From Sphagnum compactum (lineage: Eukaryota > Bryophyta > Sphagnopsida > Sphagnales), in NCBI GenBank assembly GCA_965153455.1, contig OZ234497.1:11842001-11906000 (forward strand): a stretch of 64,000 nt of DNA, written 5' to 3'. Positions 13,339 through 26,749 of the stretch are shown one piece after another (positions within the stretch are counted from its first letter, which is position 1; each line of letters opens with the position of its first letter). Both the position numbers and the translations under genes were made by a program. The notes under the pieces were generated by a model. It did not search any database, was not told the origin of the DNA, and was given only the letters and a program-made list of their open reading frames with translations.

Positions 13339-16300
13339 TCCATTTCTTTGGAGTCATTTACCAAAAAATTCTATAAATTTTATAGTAGTCCATAACCCAT
13401 ACTTGGCTATCCAAGAGTGAAGGACTTTAAATACTTTGTGTTATGGCGCATGAGGCCAAATAAGATCGAGGGTCTTTTTTTTCTTTTTTTAAAAACTTTC
13501 TTTTTAAAAAATAAAATAAAATAAAATTCCATATTGAAATTTGGTGAAATTTCCCCAAATTTAGCAAAATTAGTTGAATTTCTAGTAGTCCATACTTGGC
13601 CATCTGAACAGCGAAGGACTTAAAAATACTCTGTGTTAATTGGGGCATGTAAGATCCGGGAAGGTTTGTTTTTTTCATTCCATTTTGCCATATAAAAAAA
13701 TTGGCCAAAAATTCCAAAAAATTAGAAAAATTAGTCAAATTTTTACACTAGTTAAAACCCATTTATCCAGAAATGTCCCCATTTTTTTGGTCATTAAAAA
13801 AATATTAAAAAAAATCATGGGCAAGATCCTCATTTTTGTTATATAGTTTAGAGACACATTTTGGGTAATGAATGAATGAATGAATGGATGAAAGAATGAA
13901 GTTGGTCACAAAAAAGTGGAGAAAGTGTAATTTTAACTTTTCTTCTAAAATTCTGTCCATATGTTTGTTGGAGGCCAGGATAGGTACATGTATCTAATAG
14001 CTGCCGCTAAGCGATCGGAGCAAATTCGGCTTCTTCGTTTTGTGAGACTTGCCGATTATCTCTTGACGGACGGACTTCGGATTTTAATAAGCAACACACT
14101 CGACGACTTGCTTCACAAAGTGACATACGACGAAGAGTTGGCTAAACAACAACAATTACAAAACCACCCAACGGATTTAGAAGGAGACGCATCATCGGTC
14201 GCCGCCTTTGCGTTCGAAAACATGAAAGCGTTTTGCCCTCAAATATTCGAAGTCGCACTAATTGTAGAATCGGATATGCTTTGTTTCAAGCCCACCTATC
14301 ATGATTTTGAAAACCAGGTTCTTTTTTTGCACCTCCTCAAAAAAATAATAAATTAAAATTAAAAAATAATTAAAAATAATTAAAAGTTTAAAAATAATTA
14401 AAATAAAAATAATAGAAAATGTATATATTCTAATTAGAAGAGTTCCTAAAAAATTCCAAATTAACATATTTAATTGGACATGATGTAACTGAAATGGGAT
14501 TTACACCAACACTCTACATATTTAATACATCTCATGGTACAAATCTAGCAAAAGGCTTGGGTTGTTGTTATGCAATCAACTATAAGTGGCTTAAGGTTTC
14601 AAACTCTCCTATGTGTCTTCTTAAATCATGGTACCTTTTATAGCCAAGTCGAAGGTGTTTTTTTTTTTTTTTTTCTTTAAGTATGGTGATGCTAATCAAT
14701 TTGTCAAAAATATTATTGAATAAAAGTGTTGGTGCTAACTTTATTAGCAAATAAGTATTCAAGAGCCTCAAAATAATAATTCATTATGCATATATGACAT
14801 GAAAATTAGGGTTTGTTAGTAGTTTTCATTTAATATCAAAGTCATGGTGTCGGGTCTCAATAGCGATTAATTGAATATCTAGTGCATTGTTGTTCATGAC
14901 ATTGTTATCGGAAGACACTAACCCCAAACATCATGGAAATTTTAATAGGGAATTTAAGGGTAGCACTAAAAGGCAATTATTTGGTTTGATCAATATTGCC
15001 AAAATACAATTTGCTAACAATTTGTATAATTATCTGGCGAACTTTTTTTCACAAAAATCCTTTGTATGCATCAAAATCATTTGATTCAAAACATGATGTT
15101 TAAAAATAATCCATGTTCTTATTCTAAGCTATGTAGCTTTCATAATATGAATGAAGTATCCTTTTGAAATGTTTCTTCCTTTTTAATTAGCAAAAACTTG
15201 TAAGTTATCCGAATAAGATTAAAAAACTAAGGGTGAATTGGATTAATATGCTCCTAAATGATGGAATAATTCATGATGTGATGATTGGATTATATGCCTC
15301 ATATGCTCAATATTCTCCTTATATTGATGAAATGATTAAAAATGAAATGTTTGAAAGCCATGTATTTAACTAGATGGATTGAATATGGTTTCAATTGAGC
15401 ACTAGAATGGGATCCTTGTGTGTTCAATTGATAAACGAGGATGAAATCGCAATATAAATCATCCATATAACTATTGATTAATTTGAACTTTAATTTTTTT
15501 TCATTAAACATATTTTAAAGAGTGAAATTCAATCTATTGTTAGCAAAAAAACTTAGTCTACACATGAGTGATTTTAGTTTTTTATTATTAATTTGAATGC
15601 CTTCTACAATTAATCAAATTTTGAAAACAAAAATTACACAACATTACAAATTAAATTTCAACTTACTAACATCACACATGTGATTAAAAACTATTGGGTT
15701 ACGAGTAATCGGACATGTTAATGGCCACATGTGAGTTTGATTGAATTGTATTCCAATTTTGATTTATGTTTTAATCTAAGAGAAATATTTTGGAATAATT
15801 ATGGAACGTGTAATGATTTTACTACTTATCCGAAAAATCACACATTAAAATACATATGAAATGCATGGATGAAAATCCTCTAAATGATGTGATGATGGAA
15901 TAATATACCCTAGGGAATGGATGGCTTCTTCACATGTCAAAGTAATTATCAATAATGAACAAACAAGACAATGCAAATGGGTTGAAATGCTCCCATATGA
16001 TGGGACTATGAAATTTTGATCCAAACTGGGAATATCCTCCAAAGATTCATTACTTATGTCTAATATTCTCTATTATTGATTTATAACATTTTAATAAAAA
16101 AATATTAGATGACTATACAAGCAGATCTCTCATGATTTCCAAAACACAAATTCTGGTGAATATGTGGTTATTTTAAGGGATTTTTTTAATGTTAAATTTA
16201 CATATAAATGATTTGCATGATTAAAGAGTATAATTGGGTGTAGACAAGTTTATAAAACAATGTGAATGGACAATATAGATGTAACTATTTAGAAATGGGG

Positions 16301-19300
16301 ATGACCTTGGAATTCTACTTTTTAAAGGTCATTAATGTGGGACTTTATATACTTCTTATCATATCATCATGGAAAGGTGTGAGTTGATGATTTGCTTTCA
16401 ATTAGTACACTTTGCAATATTCAAACATTTGTTGTTGAAAATTCCATATAGTAGAGGTTCCATACTAATGAAATGCTAAGTTCATCCATCCATCTATATT
16501 AATGAAATGTCAAATCCATCCATCCATCCATCCATAGATAATTATAGTGACGCACCAAATTGCATGTGAACTCCAAATTAACCACCCTAGGATGAAACAA
16601 AAGAAAATGGGTGACCTCCAAAGGTAACAACATGGCAAAGATGTGGTGACAAGCTAAAGAAGAGGTTATGCATACAATGAAAGTAAAAAAATTCTAAATC
16701 ACACCATCTTTATCTTGTTTTGAGAAACATAGCAAAAGGCAAGATTATTTTGGAATGCCAATAGTTATCAATAATAAAGACTTATCTTCCAATATGGTAC
16801 TTGAAATATTGGGAACCTTGAAAAACTACATGGAGGGTTTGAAACACCATTTTAGAGCATATAATTGGTACATTCGGAATTTAGGAAAATTACAATAAAT
16901 AGCTATAGCAACCTTAGGAATGTTTAGATGACACTTGGAGCATGTGAAAATTATGAATTTACTATGGATAACCATGATTGAAAAATGTTAGGATCCTAAT
17001 TTAGAGTCATCGAGACACCACTTGGGAAATGACATTGACAAAATGTTTTACACCCTTGGGGGGTCTTTGAACACTATGAGAGACTTTGGAAACACCGGTG
17101 TTGGGAAACATTATTCCCCTCAACAAATTAGTGCTCTTCTTTAGGGTGAATTTTTGCATTGGGCCAGCAAAATCATTTGGAATTTTTTAGGGCAAAACAG
17201 GTAGAAAATTTAAAAAATTGCTAAAATCTCAGAAAAATCCATCAAACTTTTGAAACCACAAAATTGGGGAAAATAAACCCATACAACAAAAAATAATAAT
17301 TCTCAAACATATTGTCAAGATGAATTAAGGGATAATTCATGTCCTCATTAGTATTCAATCCTATTAATTCTCAAACATATTGCATAGTTGAATGGTTGAA
17401 GAAACCTTTTGTCATTTAGGCTCATAAAGATCTTAAGGCAAATTGTTGAATTTTAGATGCAATTAACAAACATTTGTCAAATATTAAGTGAAATATAATT
17501 GGATTGCAGATGGAGATCTTGGTACAAAACATGTTTGAAATTGTACGAATGTTACGTAGATTATTATATCATCCAATGTTGAATGGCATAATTGAAAAAG
17601 GAGACATTGATATAGATAATCTTGTGCCATATATGGATCTCATTGGTGAAAGTCAATTTGCATCCATAATTTCAAAAATCAAACAAGCATTATTTGTTGC
17701 ATATCAAGTAAGTGAAATATCTTTCAAGCTTAAAAATAAGAGAACAATTCAAAGTTTGATTTTTAGTTAGTTTTCTTTTCACACAACCAACAATCAAATG
17801 ATTCTAGATCATTTGAAATTTTATTAATATTTCTTAATGTGTTATTGTTTGGGGAAAATTTTCAAAATTAACATTAATGGTAATTTCCTTTTTTTAATAA
17901 ATGATTTATGGTAAAAATATTTACTTTAACCAATGGTCATTATTTTTTATTGAATTTTGGTTTGATTTTTCTAGCTGGAAAGAATGAATTATGTTTTTAG
18001 TAACAAGTTACAAAATCTCATGAATTAATTTGGGTGGTTTAAGTTTTCTTTGAGTTTATTGCAACTCTTTATTACTTGTGTCAAATTGTTTCAAAAGTAT
18101 AATGGATTTCTAGAATTCACAAGCCTAACTTTCTTGCTTTTTTCAACCCAATTGCTAGTGCGCAGAACATGTAAAGGACCCATTTTCACCACATTTGGAA
18201 ACTTGCATTCAAAATCGTGAGATTACAATGGATACTATGAGGAAAGAGGTTGCTTTAACACCCTCCCTATTCCCCCTCTTCCCACCCTCCAACTTCCTCC
18301 CCACCTTCCCAACCTTTAAAAACTAGCACTATAAAAATCAAAATTTACAAATCATTATGAATACCATGCCCACATATTGGAACATTACCCTTCAAATTGA
18401 AGAAATGTGTTTATTTTTTGCAAGATTTCAATAGACACATTGAGTAATTATGATTTAAAACGGTGTGGCACAATTGACATGAAGAATAAGGTTAATGTTT
18501 TGCCAATTTTATGCACACCCTAAATTATGACCAAAGTGGTAGACATTTAAATTTTCATTTTAGGAGGTCTTTGATGGGCACTCTTATGTTATGTTAAGTG
18601 TAATCAACACTATAAATGATTTGATATTATAGATCCAATGTGTTATGTTAAGTGCATTTTTTTTTAATTAGCAAGGATTTGGATACATATCACTAGGTGT
18701 ATTTGAAAATTGTTTCAAATTTTAGTCTTTGTGCATTGCAAGAATGATTATAAAATATTCACAAAATGCCTTGATAAACTAGTATTACTATTTCACCAAG
18801 TTTCCCATAAAATGGTAACTTAGAGTGAACTAGTGTGGCATGTGCCAATGGCCAAAGTATGAACATGACTATGTAACTATTTCAAGTGTGAACAAGACCT
18901 TATGATAAAGCTCAATTGTGAACAAATTATTTAAAATGTTTTCTAGTGACAAAAATGATTCAAAATTCATTATCTCCCTTACCTTAGTCCAAAGATTATG
19001 AAACAATTTCCTCAAAATCTCAAGGATTTCCAAAAATATTGAGAACTTGTCCCAATTTCTCTCAAATCTTTTGTTTTAATTTTATTAATTTTTCTTTGAA
19101 ACAATTGTCCAATCTTCAATAACTTTAGCACCATATGTCTAAACACTATGAGATCACCTTGATGCACCTTGACTCATCAAGGGCTTTTGAATGGTACCAA
19201 GAGCATGACAATGTGTGCCATGGTTTGGAAGATCTCAACATGATAAACAAAACGAACAATCAATCCTTAATAGATAGATTTGTGAGGTTTTAGTCAATGA

Positions 19301-22300
19301 TGGTTAATTGTTAACAACTTAACAAGCTCAAATGCAAATATTTTGCATCGGGACACTATTGTCCATAGGAAGATTTAGCCAAATAAACAATATATGAAAG
19401 TAAAAAACCTTAAGTACCTTCCTATATTTTGGCTACATAAAAAATGGCAAATTTGCGGTGGGAGGGGGGGGGGGGGGGGGGGGGAGATTATGATAATTGA
19501 AAAACTAAAAATAATTTTTTTATTTACAAAATCTATTTCCCAATTATAAAAATGTGGATTAGACTTGATGTGCCCAAATGTTTGTCGTTGGGTGAGCATC
19601 AATATTGGATAGCTCCTTGCCCTCTTAAACTATCGGCATTTGGGGTTTCTTTTTGACAAACCTATAATTTGGGAACATTGAGAATATCAAGATGATATTT
19701 CTATAAGATTTTGGGAAATTATTGGGTGCTATAATTCCATCAAAGAAATTTCTTCAAAACAATATTGGAGCATAATTTGGAAGTTTGGAAATTTACAATA
19801 GACAACAAATTTTGGGACATTTTCAAAAAACATTATTGACAACTCTAATAGTCACATCAAGTGATATAAAAATTGGGATTTTTGGAAACATAACATCAAT
19901 TGGGACATATTGGAACACAAAAATGAAAACTTTATATGCCTTTCACTGGAACCTAATTGGGAAATTTGTTTTGGAATTTGGGAACTTTAACAACATCAAA
20001 AACAAGTTTTTCTACATTTATACTTGATATGGAAAAAAATGAAAATGAAAAATTCAAATCACAAAATTGTGGTAGGGTTTTGTAAATTAGAAAATGAGCC
20101 CAATTCAAACTTATAATTATTGACAAAAAGCCCATTAGTTGTTGTAATTATTGCAGGCTTAATCCATTGTCTTTTCACAAATCTTTTTACCAAATAATAT
20201 TGTAAATACCAAATGTTTGCAAATTGCTTAAGCTTGGCATCTATTGAATAAAAGGCCCATTTGTCTTTCATGGGTTTGGTCACCTTTGGTGGTTCAAAGG
20301 CTTGTCATCCTCCATGAAACCTCTTATTTTGCATCCACTTTTGCAAGGTAGTGTGGTCTCGTACACCTTTTTAAAAAAAAGTGTGTGTTTCATCCTTGCA
20401 CTAATTACCACTAACTTGTCAATTGAGCTATCAACAGTTTTTTCCATCATTGCCTAACTTGGAATGGTTCACATTGCCTTGTGATCCAATGGTTGTGGTG
20501 CCTTCACTCCAACAATGACCACGATGCAATGATTTCAATAAATTTTGGAGTCAAGGACACAAACATCATACCAACATGCATGTCATTGTATTTGTTTTCA
20601 AGAAATCTTTCCTTCAATATATGAACTTACCTGGACCTGAATAAGCCAATAGGTACACAAAATGATTGGAAACATGGCCAACTTGAAAGTGCTTGTGGAT
20701 TCAATCAACTACTTAGGCCATGTTAGGTGCTACTTAGTATAACAAACTCAATAGTAGAAAAGGTGGTTGGGTAAAGTGATTGTTGAAAAGTATGGTGGTG
20801 TGTGTATTAGGACATTGCCTCCTCCCTTATGATGGTTAGAAAGTGACTAGCTCCATAACAAAAGTTAATAGCCATAAAAGCACGAAAAGCTACAAAATCA
20901 CCTATTTGTTTGTTATTTTGCCTTTCTTTTAATATAGACTTTCATCCGTCTATTTAATACCTTTGCATTTCACTCCTTTTACATGTTTTTGGTTGTAATG
21001 TTCCCTTCAGATTGTTTGTTCTACTTAATGGTTGTGCATTAAAGTCTTATTTTGTTTCTAAGTGTTTGGTGGGCAAGGTGTTGTTTTACATCTTGCTATG
21101 GGGGTTATTGCCACTTAGCCTACATTAAAAAAATCCTTAAAAAGCACTGGTGTGGGGGTATGGACATGTCCCCTTCTCTTGTTAACTAGATACCATCTAG
21201 GAATCAATCTACAAAAATATTAAATTTTATCCATGGGAGTTGCCACATGTTTAATTTGATGGCTTTTTTCTCCACCTTGTCAATGTCTCTCACAATCATT
21301 ATGGAAATGGTACATTGAAAGTAAGTCATATGAGTCATTGTGTTAATCAAGACTTGACCTTCACATCAACTTTTTTCCACAAATACCCTCCATAATTAAG
21401 CATATTGCACTAAATCATATGGTGATTTTAATAGAATACAAAGTTGCATGTGTCCATCAAATAGTATTTTATTGCCAAAAAAAATGTCATAACTCTCTTA
21501 TGCTCACTTATTTTTATTTAGTTAAGTCATTAGAATAATTTAGGGCACCTATGTTATGGTAGACATGCCTTTGGATTCATGTTGAAGTCCTATCCAACTT
21601 CACCGAGTTGGATTTTCAAGAGTCCACCATTTTACATCACTCTCTTCCAGCGAAGGAGGATGTTAATTTTTTGAAGAAAAAAAACCATCTACGAATTTAT
21701 TTTTCCTCCTAGTAAATTAACATCCTTCCTCGAGGGAATTGATGGTTGAGATTGTTTTGATCAAATGTCCAATTAAGGGTTAACCATCAATGGTCAAGTT
21801 CTTGTTGACTTGGGTTTCCCAAAGTAGTGATGCAATTGGTGTGAAGGCATGGACATAGACTCTACACACACAATTAATGAACCCTCTTATTGTGTTATGG
21901 ATTCAATGTTCAAAGATCACATTTAACACAATGATACAAATAACATGTTTTAATGATAAGTTGATTTTTGCACCTCAATTCATAATATATTCAAATACTC
22001 TTCACAAGCTCTAAAAAAATCTATATGTTTCTCCAGGCTTTCAAAGCTACTTGATAAAATTCAATACTAATTATCCCACTTGACATTTAGTTCACATAAA
22101 GGTTGGCAAGTTTAGTGAGGAAAGTAGACAACTAGATCAATTGCAACCTCCATAAAGTTAATTGTTAATTTCGTATTAGGAACCTACAAAAGCCTATAAA
22201 GAATACACAATTGTTAGATCCCACACCATGTTTTGTCCTACCACTTGTATAATATGTAGTTTTGAGAAAATGTATTTGATTTCTTCATCTTTTTACTTCA

Positions 22301-25300
22301 TGCCGTACACACAACTTTAGGATGTCAAAAACTCAAACACCCAATACTTATTATATATATAAGATTATCATGGGATTCAACATTAAACTACTTGATATAA
22401 TATATAATTGTTTATACTTTTTCTTTTGGCGAATTAAACATTCAATTGTCGCCATGGCCTTATTGACACAAAAGTTGTTGACAACTTGAGATCAACCCTA
22501 TGTTGTATTTACATGATTTTTGTTTGAAAGTTTGATTTCGTGGCTTTCAATATGTTAATTTGTTGGTTTGCACAAATAAATTATATCCTAAAGTTTATAA
22601 TGTCCAATTTTTGAGCAGCTAAAAGATGGGAAAAGAGATTTATTCTCGTTTCGTGATGACATGAATAAATTCATTTCTCAATCAGAAGCCATCAAGATCT
22701 TGCCAGATAATAACGAAGTGGTAGGTAATTAATTTGTTAGACTCCCATTTTGAAAATGAACTTGTTTAAGATTTATACCAAGTATTTGATTCGTTGATGC
22801 ATCAAACTCTACTTAAATTTAGTACAAGAAGCAAATTGTTGTGCCAACTCAATTTAGCCTTTCAAATATATTCGGTTTTTAAAGCCAAATTGAATGTGCA
22901 TATATGTTGGTGATTAAATAAATTGATCCCTCATTTGCACTCCCAAATAATGAAAATGATAATAATAAATCCCATATTAATTGTACCTATGATCTAATGT
23001 TTTTTCAGTATTTTGTCTTAATGTTTTAATGCAAAAAATAGTTTATTTAGGTAGGATATAAAATGCCTCCTAACACGGAAATCTATTTTTGTTACCAAAC
23101 TGAAATAAAATTGTATTATGTTAAAATTACAATTTACGTACAACATATTCCAAGAATTTTAATGGCAAATGGGAATTGCCGATCTAGGGTATACTATACG
23201 TAAACAATTTGCTTGTGAAGACTTCCTTATTGCCATTGCCAGACAAAGCTTTAGCATGCATTTTCCAACTTTTGCCAATGTTGGGATCCGAAATGTATCA
23301 AGTGTGTAAATTCATTCTAAACCTAACAAAACAAATACTTGAAAAAATGTTAACTTGGGAAGAAAAAAAAACATACACACACACACATTTTGATCTTTCT
23401 TATCACAATCTTACATATTTGAAATATATAATTTATGATATGAAGACAATATAATATAAATGTGCCCCAAAAACTCGTGTTATTCTTTTAAAATGTCATA
23501 TGAGTGGCTTAGAAAGTTGACCCTAATTTGGCAATGGAAAAAATTAGTAGTTATTTCAAATTTACAAATTTGCTTTTTCTAAAAAAACCATTATTGATAA
23601 GGGGGTTATGTCACATATTTAGGAATTTATCAATGAAATTCATGAAGCCGAGAAAAAACTTCGGATCAAGCCCGAGAAGGTGGAAGAATTTGTCAATATT
23701 GCAAATTTTAATGAGGTATTTATTGTAACAAATTCACAAAATTATTTTATCAATGTCTACTATTGAACTGTGCAAGTCTTAATGAAACATAGCTCGTTGA
23801 TCAACAAACATGTCACAAAATTAAGAAGGGCTTGCCAAACCATGATAGCCAAATACCCCCTTTAAAAAAAAAAATGTTTACTCAAATTAGGGTTAAAGCT
23901 TAAAGAAAAACATTAGTCTAGTAGCCAAATGTAAGAACCATTTTCCCATCATGTAAGTATTTCCTCATTTAGTTAAGTGGGTTAAGAAAAAAGTGAAAAA
24001 TCATAGGTCAAACCCTAGATGTTTTAATAGGAAATTGATGCTAGATAAAGCTAGCCTTTAACAAGAAGCCTCTTCCAAACACTAACATGTAGGTAGCGAA
24101 CCTTTTGGAACTGTATAGCACGGGAAGCTTTCAATTGTGCTCGTGTTAAATAATGTTTTCAAATATCATACTTGAATAGCAAGTTCAACAAAAATTAAAT
24201 TATTTTTTTAGACATGCTAAAATTTTCACCAAAAAAAAAAAAAAAAACTCAAAAGTTTTTTTTTGAAAAAAAACAAAGCAATTTTTTGAAATATTCAGGA
24301 ATATTTTATTTGTCGAAATCTTCAAAATTAAATAATTATTTCATAGAGACCTGGTGAACCTACTATTCAACTTGGTAGCAAAGGATGACTACGAAGTTTA
24401 GTGAATTAGTATATACGTGTGCATGAAAGAATTGGGTGTGAAAATGATTCACATCTTATTTGTATTTTATAATACAAATAAATTGTTCATTATAAATGTA
24501 ATATGCAATATTTTTGTTTCTTTATGATTCAAGACGGGAAAAACCACCATCATATATAAATAAATGATCTAGATATATCTACTTGGTTTTTTAAATTATT
24601 ATTATTATTTCTTGATTGGGTGTGGAAAGAGTTTTGATTGATAATGTTGCAATTGCAGGCATTGTTTGCAAAAATGGTGGTTTTGGAAAAACAATTTGAC
24701 ACGATAACTGATTATTATTCACTTATGAAAGACTACAGCGTTCCCATTCCCGATCTTGAGTTGGCATCCTTTCAAATGATGAACTTTGAGTACGGTTCAT
24801 GTAAAGAGGCTATGGATATTGTTAATGAAGGCAAAGCTGAAAACATCAAAGCGTTTAGCTCCGACCTTGTAAAAGAAGTCCAAATCTTACGCAACAACAT
24901 CATCCAAATTCGAGCGGCTGCCCAAAACCCAATGATTTTAAGCGCCGGTAACAACCTAATTTACCCCGATCACCATGTAATGAAGGGACATTCTTTATAA
25001 CAAGGGTTTCAAGTTTTGCATATTGAGAAAATTGTCAAAAACTCAAAATAAAATATAATAATAATAATAAATAAATAAATAAATAAAGGTGAGAATAAAT
25101 GTTTAATTGAAAATTGTTATATTGTTGGTAAACATGTATATATATATATGTCTTGCCCATGATGGGTTAAATTAAAAGAACTCATAACTATGTTCCTAAC
25201 CATAGTAGGCTAATGCCTTTACAAGACACAAGGTGTTGGTGACCATATCATATGAATACTTAATTATAGTGGATTTATTCAATGTGATTTTGTAATACAT

Positions 25301-26299
25301 GTAATGTTTACATAAATTTAAACATAAATTATGTAAACATAATTTATAAATTTAATACATAATTATGTAAACATAAATTATAAATTTAAATTATGTTTAC
25401 ATAAATTATGTTTGACATAAATTGCAGATTCAAATGAGGAGACAATCTTGGCTCTCTTATCAAACCTATCAGCAGATGTTGTTAAAGAAAAGGCTCAAGC
25501 AATACGGATAGTAGAATATCAACACCTTTTTGAGGTTTTCACCAATACTTTTGTACATACGTCCAAAATTTAATATTGTGTTATTCATATCGTCATATAG
25601 ATAGATACATGTGCATTTTTTTACCTTTAAATTTCTAAAGATTGGGTATTTAATTTATTTTTAAAAAAAAATTTAACAACTAATTGCATGTTTAACATGA
25701 ATTTATCTCAAAATAAATAAGAATCCTTTAAAATCCTCTACTCGTGAGAAATCATGGAATACTTATCCAAAGGCTGAAAAGTTGGAAGGTGAGGAATTTT
25801 GCCAAGCCTACTAGAGCCTTGGTGAGAATTTAGAATTTATGAATTTAATGTAGTTGAATTTTTGAGGGTAATGTTGTATCTTGTCATAATCATATTTTAA
25901 TTTGAATTGTGGATACAATGTTTAACGATTTCACCGTTAACGATTTCTTTAATTACAAATAAATCATAATTCATATTACTTATTTCCACATTGGCTAAAC
26001 ATATATACCATCCTTACAACGGGTGATATTTTGTCAAATTTTTAATGTTGCGTCACTGGCTAGCGTCTTAAGAGGGATTGAGGCTTTAACATTAAGTGGT
26101 GACATGTTTTTAGAGCCTATCTAAATAATTGAAAAAAAAACTTGTTAAAATAATTCTACCAAACTAAAATCAAAGTCCAAATGTGGTGGAAAAAAAAATA
26201 AATTTGAAGATTTTTTCTTAGGAGAAAAGAATTTTGTGACTGAATATTCCCTTTTTTTTATTTTTATTTTTTCTCATTTTGGCAAAATTTCACACCCCG

Positions 26300-26352
<53 letters not shown>

Positions 26353-26714
26353 ACTGCTTACAATGTTGATTCTTGAATTATCACATGTATGTCAAATTTT
26401 TAAATTAAAAAAAATTCGGCAATTATTGTCAATTTTTTATTGGTTAAATTGAAGACAGATGAGTCACGGTTTGATGATCTAATGCAAGCTGCTGAAGAGG
26501 TGGATTTACGGTATAACCTTTGGTTGGGCCTCAAAGAGGTGGCCACAAAATCATCCATTTGGACCGCCACGCATTTTGATAGCCTCGACATTGATAATGT
26601 TGAGGAGGTTGTTACCAAGTAAGAATTCATCCATATTGTAGCCCAACAATCAATTTCTACACCAAGAGAGAGAGAAAAAAAAAATAATAATAATAAAATC
26701 TCCACAAGATGTTA

Positions 26715-26749
<35 letters not shown>

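Larger units (their letters stand above)
9788..13978 (+). other. intron 7 (4.2 kb), repeat-rich
   Basis: Contains a GT microsatellite (10059-10081) and a TAGCCCTAGTGGT word at about 10095 that resembles a tRNA A box. It also has MITE-like sequence at about 11120-11300 and 12650-12895, three related blocks (13151-13230, 13385-13473, 13584-13662), a TA/GT tract at about 13268-13340, and GAAT/TGAA repeats at about 13866-13905 just before exon 8. There is no coding sequence that looks real. Confidence 0.7.

Noticed and set aside
13125-13738. Two minus-strand frames that share a similar peptide (KSF-x(6)-KYG).
   Set aside because: The similarity comes from the repeated DNA blocks in intron 7, not from a protein family.
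19375-19602. Minus-strand frame with a run of prolines.
   Set aside because: Produced by the G homopolymer at 19464-19484.
21790-21835. A short frame reading [14 protein letters not shown], reminiscent of a retrotransposon aspartic protease (NG-x-V-x-x-LxDxG).
   Set aside because: The active-site D-(S/T)-G is not present, stops follow at once, and no reverse transcriptase or integrase motif is seen nearby. Too short to call.
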